Shown in pieces: positions 1-8,418 of a stretch of 38,301 bases of DNA. Source of the DNA: Phycisphaeraceae bacterium (GTDB lineage: Bacteria; Planctomycetota; Phycisphaerae; Phycisphaerales; Phycisphaeraceae); contig NYZC01000296.1 in assembly GCA_002686995.1 (NCBI GenBank), forward strand, positions 1 through 38,301, given 5' to 3'. Position 1 is the first letter of the stretch. The number at the start of each line of letters is the position of its first letter. Both the position numbers and the translations under genes were made by a program. The notes below the pieces were generated by a model. It was given only the letters and a program-made list of their open reading frames with translations, was not told the origin of the DNA and did no database searches.

Positions 1-190
1 CATCCACCCACTCACCCACTCACCCACTCACCCACTCACCCACTCACCCACTCACCCATCCACCCACTCACCCACTCACCCACTCACCCACTCACCCATC
101 CACCCATCCACCCATCCACCCATCCACCCATCCACCCATCCACCCATTCCGCCCATCCACCCACTCACCCATTCCGCCGGTAAACTGTTC
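1..190. repeat. 8-bp tandem array (CACCCACT / CACCCATC)
   Basis: About 190 bases of nearly uninterrupted 8-bp units alternating between CACCCACT and CACCCATC, decaying at the right end into CACCCATTCCGCC. There are no spacers, so it is not a CRISPR. The unit is not a multiple of three and no plausible protein runs through it. The array starts at or before the window edge and stops about 30 bp before the first gene. The same CCACCCAT word returns at 36389-36460. Confidence 0.95.
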
Positions 191-222
191 GGCCCCGACG
201 CCCGCGTGTCGCAGAGAGGCCC

Positions 223-2949
223 ATGATCGACGTCCTGATCATCACCCACAACGAAGCGTTGAACCTGCCCCATTGTCTCGCTTCGATCCAGGGCTGGACG
301 AACCGGATCTACGTGATCGATTCAGGGTCGACCGACGGCACCCAGGACATCGCCCGGTCGTTCGGGGCCGAGGTCGTCGAGCATGCGTGGGAGGGCTACG
401 CCCGTCAGCGGAACTGGGCCCTGTCCGAGCTGGAGTGGGAATCGCCGTGGACGCTCATCCTCGACGCCGACGAGATGATCCCGCCCGACGTGCGTAGCCG
501 CCTCGAGGAGATCGCCTCGCACCCCGTCGACTCGATCCGGGAGGACGGGTTTCTGATCAACCGGCTGACCTTCTTCATGGATCAGCCGATCCGGCGGTGC
601 GGCTACTACCCCAGCTACCACCTGCGCTTCATCAAGCGCGGCCGCGGCTCGTACGAAGACCGCGAGGTGCACGAGCACGTGGTCATGACCGGCCCGCGCG
701 GCTACGTCAGCGAGCCGATGCTGCACCACGACCGGCGCGGCCTCGAGCACTACGTCGCCAAGCACAACCGGTACTCGACCCTCGAGGCGCAGGCGCTGTT
801 TCGCGAGATCGTCCTCGGCGACCGCCGCCAGGTCTCCCACATGCCCGCCGCCGCTCGCCGGCGCCGCTGGCTGAAGAAGAACGTGATGCCCCGGGCCCCC
901 TTCTCGGGCCTGTGGCGTTTTCTCTATATGTACGTCTTTCGCCTGGGCGTTCTGGACGGTCGGGTGGGACTGGAATTCTGCCGATTCATCAGCATGTACG
1001 ATTCGCTCGTGTCCCTGAAGCTTCGTGATCTTCGCCGTCGGGCCCGCACCGGAGGCGTCGACGCCGCCGCCGTCGCGGCGTCCGGCCTCGCCACACCCGA
1101 AGGCGTCCAGGTCGCCCCGACGCCCGCCCCGGCCACCGCCGGCGCCGCGCGGACCGGGGGCGGCTCCGGCGCGCAAGGCCCCAAGATCGTCGGGGTCAGC
1201 GTGTTCCATGGCGACGCCGCCGCCGCCGGCCTCATCGACGGCCAGCTCGTCACCGGCGTCGAAGAGGAGCGGTTCCGGCGCATCAAGCACTGGGCCGGCT
1301 TTCCCTGCCGCGCCCTGAACCACTGCCTGGCCGAGACGACCGGCGGCGACCTGCGCGACCTCGACGCCCTGGCCGTGGCCCGCCAGCCCCGCGCCCATTT
1401 CTGGCGCAAGGCGCTGGTGACCCTGACGCACCCGAGCCTCGTCCCCCACGCGACCAACCGCGTCAAGGCGATCTCGCGCGTCAACACGCTCGAGCAGTCG
1501 ATTGCCTCCTGCTGCGGCGTCGCCGTCAACGAGGTGCCCAAGCTGCACCGCGTCGAGCACCACCTCTCGCACATCGCGTCGTCGTTCTTCTGCAGCCCGT
1601 TCGAGGAGGCGATGTGCCTCACGGTCGACGGGTTCGGCGACTTCGTCTCGACGATGCGCGCGATCGGGCGCGGCAATCGCATCGAGCCGCTCGACCGCGT
1701 CTTCTACCCGAACTCGCTCGGCGTCTTCTACACGGCGATCACCCAGTACATCGGGTTCCCGCACTACGGAGACGAGTACAAGATGATGGGACTGGCCGGG
1801 TACGGCGAGCCGAACCTGGCCGACAAGCTCGGCCAGGTCGTGCCCGCCCTCGACAACGGCCAGTTCCGCCTCGACCAGAAGTACTTCCGGCTCCTGCGCG
1901 AAGGCGTCGACATGACCTGGGACGATGGCGAGCCCGATCTGGGGCTCGTCTACACCGACGCGCTCGAAAAGCTGCTCGGCCAGCCGCCGCGCAAGCCCGA
2001 CGAGGAGCTGACGCAGTTCCACAAGGACGTCGCCGCCTCGGCCCAGCGGGTCTACGAGCAGCGATTCTTCAACCTCGTGCGCACGCTCCAGAAGATGACG
2101 GGCCTCAAGACGCTCGCGCTCGCGGGCGGCTGCGCTCTCAACTCGCTCGCGAACGGACGTCTGCTGGAGCAAAGCGACATCCAGGACGTGTTCATCCAGC
2201 CCGCGGCCGGCGACGGCGGCACGTCGCTCGGCGCCGCGCTCTACGTGCACCACTCGGTCCTGGGCTACCCCCGGCAGTTCGTCATGACGCACTCCTGCTG
2301 GGGGCCGCAATTCGAGGACGGCGACATCCGGCAGGCGATCGCCGAGGGCATCCCGGACTCGGGCGGCCGCGACGGCGCGTACGGCGACGTCGTCGTGGAG
2401 ACGGCGGACGGCGACCAGGTGATCTGCGACCGGATCGCGCAGGCGATCGCCGACGGACAAGTCGTCGGCTGGTACCAGGGACGGTCGGAGTGGGGACCGC
2501 GCGCGCTGGGCAACCGATCGATCCTCGCCGACCCGCGCCGTGACGACATGCAGGAAACGCTCAACGTCAAGATCAAGCGGCGCGAGTCGTTCCGGCCGTT
2601 CGCGCCGTCGATCCTCGAGGAGCGCGTGTCCGACTGGTTCACGCTCAGCTACCCCGACCCGTTCATGCTCAAGGTCTACCCGATCAAGCCGGACCGGCAG
2701 TCGCAGATTCCCGCGGTGACGCACGTCGACGGCACCGGCCGGCTCCAGACCGTCTCGGCCGAGTCCCGGCCGCTCTACCACCGACTCATCAGCGCCTTCG
2801 AGCAGCGCACCGGCGTGCCCATCATTCTCAATACCTCGTTTAACGAGAACGAGCCGATCGTGAACACGCCCGGCGAGGCGCTCGCGTGCTTTCTGCGGAC
2901 GAAGATGGACTGGCTCGTCCTGAACAACGTCCTCATCCACCGCACCTGA
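223..2949 (+). CDS. GT2 glycosyltransferase - NodU/CmcH-type carbamoyltransferase fusion
   Basis: A 908-residue two-domain protein. Residues 1 to about 270 are a family 2 glycosyltransferase of the WaaE/KdtX kind: an N-terminal LIITHNEALNLP strand, DSGSTDGT near residue 30 and the DXD-like LILDADE near residue 85. A linker rich in Ala, Pro, Thr and Gly spans about 271-320. Residues 320-908 are a full O-carbamoyltransferase: VFHGDAAAAGLIDG, a metal-site HHLSHIAS, TVDGFGD, LALAGGCALNSLANG, GWYQGRSEWGPRALGNRS, RRESFRPFAPS and NTSFNENEP. Family knowledge says the first domain transfers a sugar from a nucleotide sugar, and the second moves a carbamoyl group from carbamoyl phosphate to a hydroxyl via carbamoyl-AMP. 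Joining them suggests that a sugar is carbamoylated as, or soon after, it is added. The start has GAGAGG just upstream. I see no frameshift or internal stop at the junction. Confidence 0.93.
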   Translation: MIDVLIITHNEALNLPHCLASIQGWTNRIYVIDSGSTDGTQDIARSFGAEVVEHAWEGYARQRNWALSELEWESPWTLILDADEMIPPDVRSRLEEIASHPVDSIREDGFLINRLTFFMDQPIRRCGYYPSYHLRFIKRGRGSYEDREVHEHVVMTGPRGYVSEPMLHHDRRGLEHYVAKHNRYSTLEAQALFREIVLGDRRQVSHMPAAARRRRWLKKNVMPRAPFSGLWRFLYMYVFRLGVLDGRVGLEFCRFISMYDSLVSLKLRDLRRRARTGGVDAAAVAASGLATPEGVQVAPTPAPATAGAARTGGGSGAQGPKIVGVSVFHGDAAAAGLIDGQLVTGVEEERFRRIKHWAGFPCRALNHCLAETTGGDLRDLDALAVARQPRAHFWRKALVTLTHPSLVPHATNRVKAISRVNTLEQSIASCCGVAVNEVPKLHRVEHHLSHIASSFFCSPFEEAMCLTVDGFGDFVSTMRAIGRGNRIEPLDRVFYPNSLGVFYTAITQYIGFPHYGDEYKMMGLAGYGEPNLADKLGQVVPALDNGQFRLDQKYFRLLREGVDMTWDDGEPDLGLVYTDALEKLLGQPPRKPDEELTQFHKDVAASAQRVYEQRFFNLVRTLQKMTGLKTLALAGGCALNSLANGRLLEQSDIQDVFIQPAAGDGGTSLGAALYVHHSVLGYPRQFVMTHSCWGPQFEDGDIRQAIAEGIPDSGGRDGAYGDVVVETADGDQVICDRIAQAIADGQVVGWYQGRSEWGPRALGNRSILADPRRDDMQETLNVKIKRRESFRPFAPSILEERVSDWFTLSYPDPFMLKVYPIKPDRQSQIPAVTHVDGTGRLQTVSAESRPLYHRLISAFEQRTGVPIILNTSFNENEPIVNTPGEALACFLRTKMDWLVLNNVLIHRT

Positions 2950-2950
2950 T

Positions 2951-3074
2951 TCATTCCGTTTATTTCGTTTATTCCGTTTATTCCGTTTATTCCGTCTATT
3001 TCTTATTTGTTATTTCGGAGCGCACGTGTCGTCGCCCATTCCGAAATAACAAATAAGAAATAGACGGAATAAAC
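2951..3074. repeat. AT-rich 9-bp word array ending in a perfect 35-bp inverted repeat
   Basis: Several copies of an ATTCCGTTT-like word run from 2951 to 2990. The segment 2985-3019 is then exactly reverse-complementary to 3040-3074, giving a 35-bp stem around a 20-nt loop. It is strikingly AT-rich against the surrounding GC-rich DNA. It begins right after the stop of the upstream gene and ends 3 bp before the start codon of the next. It could act as a transcription barrier between the two genes, but there is no classical T-tract terminator. Confidence 0.95.
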
Positions 3075-3077
3075 CGA

Positions 3078-4229
3078 ATGATGCGGGTTTTGCATGTCAT
3101 TTCGGGGCTGGACGCGAAGATCGGCGGCACGGTGTCCGCACTGATCGGTCTCGTCGAGGCGCAGGCCGCCGAGGGCATCGAAGTCGCCGTCGCGAGCACG
3201 TATCGCCGGGGCGAGGACCTCGCGCTCGCCGACCGGCTCAACGACGGCGGCATCGAGACGACGACCGCCGGTCCGGGTATCGGTCCATGGCTATGGCATC
3301 CGAGCATCCGCCGCATCCTGGAGCATGGCATCGAGCGCGCCGACGTCGTGCACGTGCACGCGCTGTGGGAGGAGATCCAGCATCGCGCCGCGGCGCTCAG
3401 CCGTCGGCGGGGCCGGCCGCACGTGATCACGCCGCACGGCATGCTCGACCCCTGGGGTCGGACGCGCAGCCGGCTGCGCAAGATGGCCTACCTCACCTGG
3501 CGCCTGCGCCGCGACCTCGACCGGGCGACCGCGCTGCACTACACCGCGGACGCGGAGCGTCGCCTGACCGAGCCGATGGGGCTCAAGGCGCCGACGATCG
3601 TCGAGCCCAACGGCCTGGACCTCAGCGAGTTCGCGGACCTTCCCGAGCCCGGCACCTTTCGGGCACGGCACCGCGAGATCGGCGACCGGCCGATCGTGAT
3701 GTTCCTGTCGCGCGTCCACCCGAAGAAGGGCCTGGACCTGCTGGTCCCCGCCTTCGCCGCCCTGGTGTCCTCCGACGCCGTGCTCGTCGTGGCCGGCCCG
3801 GGCGACCCGGACTACGTGGCCGGCATCGAATCCCTCGCCCGGACAAACGGGATCGGCGATCGCGTCGTCTTTACCGGGATGCTGCCCGAACGGCGCCGGA
3901 TCGAGGCCCTGGTCGACGCCGACCTGTTCGTCCTCCCCAGTTATCAGGAGAACTTCGGGATCGTGGTCGCCGAGGCGCTGGCCTGCCGGACGGCGGTGGT
4001 CGTCTCCGACCGGGTCAATATCTGCGACGATGTGCTGAAGGCAAGCGCCGGGGCCGTCGTGCCGATGAACGTGAAAAGCCTCAGTGAGACCATCGGGACA
4101 TGGCTGACCGACCCCTCCCGACGCCGTGAAGCCGGGGACCGCGGACGTGAATTCGTGACCCGCCACTACGACTGGAAACTGATTGCCAGTCGTTGGAAAC
4201 GCCATTATCGTCGTATGATCAATGGATAA
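3078..4229 (+). CDS. GT4-family glycosyltransferase
   Basis: A 383-residue GT-B fold glycosyltransferase. The N-terminus reads VLHVISGLDAKIGGTVSAL, a donor-side first strand with a Gly-rich loop. Residues around 210 read IVMFLSRVHPKKGLDLL, and the retaining GT4 E-x7-E signature lies in ENFGIVVAEALA near residue 291. It should transfer a sugar from a nucleotide sugar to a lipid-linked glycan in the cytoplasm. Two ATGs are adjacent (3078 and 3081), and either may be used. No clear ribosome binding site is seen because the upstream bases belong to the right arm of the 35-bp inverted repeat. It overlaps the following polymerase gene by 8 bp, so the two are probably co-translated. Confidence 0.9.
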   Translation: MMRVLHVISGLDAKIGGTVSALIGLVEAQAAEGIEVAVASTYRRGEDLALADRLNDGGIETTTAGPGIGPWLWHPSIRRILEHGIERADVVHVHALWEEIQHRAAALSRRRGRPHVITPHGMLDPWGRTRSRLRKMAYLTWRLRRDLDRATALHYTADAERRLTEPMGLKAPTIVEPNGLDLSEFADLPEPGTFRARHREIGDRPIVMFLSRVHPKKGLDLLVPAFAALVSSDAVLVVAGPGDPDYVAGIESLARTNGIGDRVVFTGMLPERRRIEALVDADLFVLPSYQENFGIVVAEALACRTAVVVSDRVNICDDVLKASAGAVVPMNVKSLSETIGTWLTDPSRRREAGDRGREFVTRHYDWKLIASRWKRHYRRMING

Positions 4230-5559
4230 AGTAGAGGCCTATCTGAAAGTGGTGCCGTTGCCGCTGATCGCCCTGGGGGCGATCGCGTTCTTCGGCATTC
4301 TCATCATCATCCCCCGGCGGTTCCGGATCCAGATCACCGTCGGGTTCATGACGATGTGGATGATGGTCAACAAGCTCACCGGCCTGGGCATGGTGGCCTA
4401 TTTCTCGAAGACGACCGCCGCGGTCGCCTGCATCGGCGTCGGATTCGCCGCGATGCTGGACCGTGAGCCGCGGCGCCGCATCCCCGTCCTGGCCTGGCTC
4501 TACGTCGTGGCGGCCCTCGGCGGCTTCGTATTCGTACTCGGCGTGGACGACCGGATCGAAGCCCTCGTGGTCCGATTCCAGTGGTTCGTCATGGTCATCT
4601 GCGCCATGCTTCTCGCGCGCACCGTCACCGACCAGCGCACCCTCTGCCGCGTGCTGCACGGCATCGTCGGGGGCCTGGTCGTCTCGGTGGTGATTCTGCT
4701 CAGCGCGATCCTGTTCGCCCGGGGCTCGTCGTTCAAGGGCGGCGTCGGACGATTCACGCCTTACGGCGGGCTCCCCAACGTGTACGGGCTGATCTTCATC
4801 TTCGGCACGATCTTCACCGTCTACTTCGGCGTGTACGGCAAGACCCAGTGGATCAAGCCGTTCCTGCTGGCGGTCGCGACGATCTCGTTCGGACTGGGCG
4901 TCCTCACCGCGGCGCGCACCATCGTGTTCGGCATGGTCATCGGCCTCTCACCCCTGGGGGCGTACCTGGTCCGGCGCCCGACGATCGCCGTGATCGGCGC
5001 GGTCATCGTCAGCCTCCTGCTGGGGTGGGTGCTCCGCCTCGGCGATGAGCAGGCGGACCTGAGCCGGCTGCGGACCCTCCAGACCTCGCGCTACGTGATC
5101 TGGGACGCCTACTGGGAGATCGTCCGTGAGCGCCCCCTGTTCGGACTGATGGGCGTGAAGGGTGAAAACAGCAAGGCCGCATGGCAGGTCGGCGAACATC
5201 CTCACAGCGCCTACCTCCACACGCTCTACCTGGGCGGCATGGTGTTCGCCGCCCCGCAATTCCTGCTGATCCTCGTGTCGATCATCGCGGTGTTCTACGC
5301 CATCAAGCGGCGCAAGTCGCTTCCCTACGACCCCGTGCTCATCGTCTGCTGCGGCGTGCTCCTGCTCGACATGTATCTTCTCGCCATCTTCGGCGGCGCG
5401 ATCTACTATCCGACGTACTCCTGGGCCTTCATTCACGTGTTCCTTGCGGTGCTGTTCCTGGGCATCGCGGGCGACGCCCGTGCGATCAAGAAGGCGGCAA
5501 GAGCGCAGACCACGACGCAGCAGGCCGCGCCGGCGACGGGCCGGCTGGCGCTGCCATGA
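4222..5559 (+). CDS. Wzy / O-antigen ligase-like polymerase, integral membrane
   Basis: A 445-residue, strongly hydrophobic protein with about ten to eleven predicted membrane segments, starting with PLPLIALGAIAFFGILIIIP. A large extra-membrane loop around residues 275-335 contains RERPLFGLMGVKGENSK followed by HPHSAYLHTLYLGG. The RPLFG-loop-HNxYL-like pattern is typical of Wzy polymerases and O-antigen ligases. By family it joins lipid-linked repeat units or ligates glycan to an acceptor at the outer face of the inner membrane. It overlaps the preceding glycosyltransferase by 8 bp. Polymerase versus ligase cannot be told apart from sequence alone. The C-terminal tail is Ala/Thr-rich and probably cytoplasmic. 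Confidence 0.85.
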   Translation: MDKVEAYLKVVPLPLIALGAIAFFGILIIIPRRFRIQITVGFMTMWMMVNKLTGLGMVAYFSKTTAAVACIGVGFAAMLDREPRRRIPVLAWLYVVAALGGFVFVLGVDDRIEALVVRFQWFVMVICAMLLARTVTDQRTLCRVLHGIVGGLVVSVVILLSAILFARGSSFKGGVGRFTPYGGLPNVYGLIFIFGTIFTVYFGVYGKTQWIKPFLLAVATISFGLGVLTAARTIVFGMVIGLSPLGAYLVRRPTIAVIGAVIVSLLLGWVLRLGDEQADLSRLRTLQTSRYVIWDAYWEIVRERPLFGLMGVKGENSKAAWQVGEHPHSAYLHTLYLGGMVFAAPQFLLILVSIIAVFYAIKRRKSLPYDPVLIVCCGVLLLDMYLLAIFGGAIYYPTYSWAFIHVFLAVLFLGIAGDARAIKKAARAQTTTQQAAPATGRLALP

Positions 5560-5604
5560 CATGAGAGGAAGCAGGCCCGGGCCGACTCGGTCCGTGCGAA
5601 CGAC

Positions 5605-7440
5605 ATGACGGCAATCCTGGGCATTTCGGCGTTCTACCACGACTCGGCGGCGGCCCTCATCGTCGACGGCGACATCATCGCCGCCGCGCAGGAAGAGCGG
5701 TTCACCCGAAAGAAGCACGATCACAACTTTCCGGTCCGCGCCATCGATCACTGCCTGGAGACGGCGGGGCTGCGGCCGGAGGACCTGGATTTCGTCGGCT
5801 TCTACGACAAGCCGCTGCTCAAGTTCGAGCGGCTCCTGGAGACGTATCTCGCGTTCGCCCCCTCGGGCTTTCTCTCGTTCGTCAGGGCGATGCCGCTGTG
5901 GCTGAAGCAGAAGCTTCATCTGCCCCGAGAGATGCGCAAGGCGCTGCGCGGCGCGTACGGGAAGCGCTTCGTCTTCTGCGAGCACCACGAGTCGCACGCG
6001 GCGAGCGCGTTCTTCCCGTCGCCGTTCGAGGCGTCCGCGATCCTGACGCTCGACGGCGTCGGCGAGTGGGCGACCGCAAGCTTCGGCACCGGCCGCGGCA
6101 ACCGGATCGACCTTTCGCACGTCCTGATGTTTCCGCATTCCATCGGGCTGCTCTACTCGGCCTTCACCTACTACACCGGGTTCCGCGTCAATTCCGGCGA
6201 GTACAAGCTCATGGGCCTGGCGCCCTACGGCGATCCGAAGTACGCCGACCTGATCCTGGACAAGCTGATCGACCTGAAGGAGGACGGCTCGTTCCGGATG
6301 GACATGTCGTACTTCAACTACTGCCAGGGTCTGACGATGACGTCGCGGAAGTTCCACGCCCTGTTCGGCCAGCCGCCGCGGCAGCGCGAGACGCCGATCC
6401 GTGAATTCGACATGGACGTCGCCGCGTCCGTGCAGCTGGTCACCGAGCAGATCATGCTCAAGGTGGCGCATCACGTGCACGAGGTGACCGGCATGGACAA
6501 CCTGTGCCTGGCCGGCGGCGTCGCCCTGAACTGCGTGGGCAACGGGCGCATCCTCCGCGAGGGCCCGTTCGAGAACGTGTGGATCCAGCCGGCCGCCGGT
6601 GACGCCGGCGGCGCCCTCGGCGTCGCGCAGTTCATCTGGCACCAGCTGCTCGAGAATCCCCGCACCGTCGACCCGCACGACAGCCAGAGCGGGTCGCTGC
6701 TGGGGCCGCGCTTCGACGACGCGCAGATCGCCGGCTTCCTCGACGGAGCCGGGGCGGCCTACCGCAAGTTCGACGACGACGAGTCGCTGTGCGCGTTCGT
6801 CGCCGGGCTGATGGCCGACGAGAAGGTGGTCGGTCTCTTCCAGGGGCGCATGGAGTTCGGGCCGCGGGCGCTGGGCGGCCGCAGCATCATCGGCGACGCC
6901 CGCAGCGAGAAGATGCAGTCGGTGATGAACCTGAAGATCAAGTTCCGCGAGTCGTTCCGCCCGTTCGCGCCGTCGGTGCTTCAGGACCGCGTCGACGAAT
7001 TCTTCCAGATGCGCAAGGGCGAGCAGAGCGCGTACATGCTGCTCGTCGCGCCGGTGCAGGAGGCGAAGCGGACGCCGAGCAACGGGTCGACCGTGGCGCG
7101 GGGCCTCGACAAGCTGAAGATGAAGCGGTCCGAGGTGCCCGCCATCACGCACGTGGACTACTCGGCCCGCGTGCAGACGGTCGATCCGAAGCGGCACGGC
7201 CTGTACTACAAGCTGATCAAGCAGTTCGAGACGCTGACCGGCTGCCCGGTCGTCATCAACACCAGCTTCAACGTCCGCGGTGAGCCGATCGTCTGCACGC
7301 CCGAGCACGCCTACCGCTGCTTCATGGCGACGAACATGGACGTCCTCGTGCTCGAGCGGTGCGTGCTGGTGAAGACCGAGCAGCCCGACGCCAGGGAGAT
7401 CGAGGTCGACGAGTACCTGGCGCAGTTCGACCTGGACTAA
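5605..7440 (+). CDS. Carbamoyltransferase, NodU/CmcH family
   Basis: A stand-alone 611-residue carbamoyltransferase, close to the usual length of the family. Motifs in order are ILGISAFYHDSAAALIVDG, EERFTRKKHDHNFP, the metal-site HHESHAASAFFPSPFE, LTLDGVGEWAT, GEYKLMGLAPYGDP, LCLAGGVALNCVGNGRI, GLFQGRMEFGPRALGGRS, KFRESFRPFAPS and INTSFNVRGEPIVCTP. It should transfer a carbamoyl group from carbamoyl phosphate, with ATP, to a sugar hydroxyl. It is the second carbamoyltransferase in the locus and differs from the fused one in most motif details, so it is not a recent duplicate. It lies 45 bp after the polymerase and 31 bp before an SxtJ-like gene, as in other carbamoyltransferase/SxtJ/DUF5989 gene sets. 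Confidence 0.95.
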   Translation: MTAILGISAFYHDSAAALIVDGDIIAAAQEERFTRKKHDHNFPVRAIDHCLETAGLRPEDLDFVGFYDKPLLKFERLLETYLAFAPSGFLSFVRAMPLWLKQKLHLPREMRKALRGAYGKRFVFCEHHESHAASAFFPSPFEASAILTLDGVGEWATASFGTGRGNRIDLSHVLMFPHSIGLLYSAFTYYTGFRVNSGEYKLMGLAPYGDPKYADLILDKLIDLKEDGSFRMDMSYFNYCQGLTMTSRKFHALFGQPPRQRETPIREFDMDVAASVQLVTEQIMLKVAHHVHEVTGMDNLCLAGGVALNCVGNGRILREGPFENVWIQPAAGDAGGALGVAQFIWHQLLENPRTVDPHDSQSGSLLGPRFDDAQIAGFLDGAGAAYRKFDDDESLCAFVAGLMADEKVVGLFQGRMEFGPRALGGRSIIGDARSEKMQSVMNLKIKFRESFRPFAPSVLQDRVDEFFQMRKGEQSAYMLLVAPVQEAKRTPSNGSTVARGLDKLKMKRSEVPAITHVDYSARVQTVDPKRHGLYYKLIKQFETLTGCPVVINTSFNVRGEPIVCTPEHAYRCFMATNMDVLVLERCVLVKTEQPDAREIEVDEYLAQFDLD

Positions 7441-7471
7441 CGGCGAAGAAGATGCCGGAAGCGGAGACACC

Positions 7472-8035
7472 GTGACTGAAACGAACGCGACCCTCCCGGC
7501 GCCCACCCCGCGCGACATTCGCACGTTCGGCCTGCTGTGGCTGATCTTCTTCGCCGGGCTGGGCGGCATCGTCTGGTGGAAGGCCGGGGCGCTCGTCGGC
7601 GCCGGCATCTTCCTCGGCGCGGCGCTGCTCGTCAGCCTCGTCCTGAACGGCGCCCACCGGCTGCGCCAGCTGCAGGGCGTGTTCCTGCCCGGGCTGTTCC
7701 TGGTCGTCGGCCTCGTCGCCACGCGCGGCGCCGTGAAGGAGGTGATCACCACCCTGATCGTCGTCGGCGCCGCGGGGACGGTCGTGATCGCCGGCGTCCC
7801 GGCCGTCGGCCGCGTCGTCTACCGCTTCTGGCTGGAGGCGGCGGAGCCGATCGGGTGGACGATCTCGCATTTCATCCTGGCCCTGACCTACTACCTCGTG
7901 CTCACCCCGATCGGGCTGATCGCGCGGCTGGTGGGGTATAATCCGATGAAGAAGCAACTGGACCCCTCGGCGGAGACCTACTGGATCAAGCACGAGGCCC
8001 GCGATGACCGATCGAGTTACTTCAGGCAGTTCTGA
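7472..8035 (+). CDS. SxtJ-like membrane protein
   Basis: 187 residues starting with GTG, with GGAG about 7 nt upstream. There is a short polar N-terminus (PTPRDIRTFGLLW), then hydrophobic segments at about residues 20-60, 70-90, 95-112 and 130-150, and a polar C-terminal tail (LDPSAETYWIKHEARDD). The R-D-I-R-x-F-G start and the W-tail pattern match my recollection of SxtJ-family proteins, small membrane proteins found next to carbamoyltransferase genes, including in cyanobacterial saxitoxin clusters. Molecular function is unknown. Position directly after a carbamoyltransferase and before a DUF5989-like gene supports the call. It may recruit the transferase to the membrane (inference). Confidence 0.8.
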   Translation: MTETNATLPAPTPRDIRTFGLLWLIFFAGLGGIVWWKAGALVGAGIFLGAALLVSLVLNGAHRLRQLQGVFLPGLFLVVGLVATRGAVKEVITTLIVVGAAGTVVIAGVPAVGRVVYRFWLEAAEPIGWTISHFILALTYYLVLTPIGLIARLVGYNPMKKQLDPSAETYWIKHEARDDRSSYFRQF

Positions 8036-8100
8036 CCGGCGGCTGCGACACCGCAGCCGATGGGAAGCAATGGGAACGAAGCGCACCGGAGAAGAACGCG

Positions 8101-8325
8101 ATGGCCCAGGACGCTGAAAAATCACCGGAATCCGACGGCGCGGCGAACGACTTCGCGAACGAGGCCGAGCAGCAGTCCGAAGGCTGGCTGCGCGAGTTCT
8201 GGGACTTTCTCGCCTACAACAAGAAGTGGTGGCTGGCGCCGATCATCGTCACGCTGCTGCTCGTCGGGCTGTTCGTGATCCTCGGCGGGACGGCCGCCGC
8301 GCCGTTCATCTACACGCTGTTTTGA
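8101..8325 (+). CDS. SxtK/DUF5989-like small membrane protein
   Basis: A 74-residue protein. An acidic soluble N-terminus (about 1-30) is followed by an amphipathic FWDFLAYNKKWWLAPII and one membrane helix, ending in LGGTAAAPFIYTLF. The N-K-K-W-W-L-x-P-I-I core and the A-P-F-I-Y-T-L-F ending are the hallmarks of the DUF5989 family, which includes SxtK. Function is unknown. A good ribosome binding site (GGAGAA) precedes the ATG. These small proteins normally sit beside a carbamoyltransferase and SxtJ, exactly as here. Confidence 0.85.
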   Translation: MAQDAEKSPESDGAANDFANEAEQQSEGWLREFWDFLAYNKKWWLAPIIVTLLLVGLFVILGGTAAAPFIYTLF

Positions 8326-8418
8326 ACCGCGACGCGACGGCAACCCCCCGGCCATCCGGACCGACACGGCCCGGCTCGGTATCCGTGCAGCAGCGCTGCG
8401 GAGACCGGCGAACCACGC

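Noticed and set aside
1..190. Possible CRISPR array at the window start
   Set aside because: Units are 8 bp and directly adjoining with no spacers; no cas genes are present.
322..2940. Long open frame (872 codons) antisense to the GT2-carbamoyltransferase fusion
   Set aside because: Arg/Val/Asp/Ala-rich low-complexity product with no family motifs; a typical shadow frame in GC-rich DNA opposite a gene with clear catalytic motifs.
2951..3077. Intrinsic terminator after the fusion gene
   Set aside because: The stem is far longer than a terminator, is AT-rich and lacks the GC stem plus T-tract; kept as a repeat of unknown role.
4948..7752. Minus-strand open frame of 934 codons across the polymerase and second carbamoyltransferase
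   Set aside because: No recognisable motifs; it spans two well-supported plus-strand genes and their intergenic gap.
7937..7942. Perfect TATAAT within the SxtJ-like gene as an internal promoter
   Set aside because: It lies within coding sequence (GYNP codons) and no -35 box is found at the right distance.
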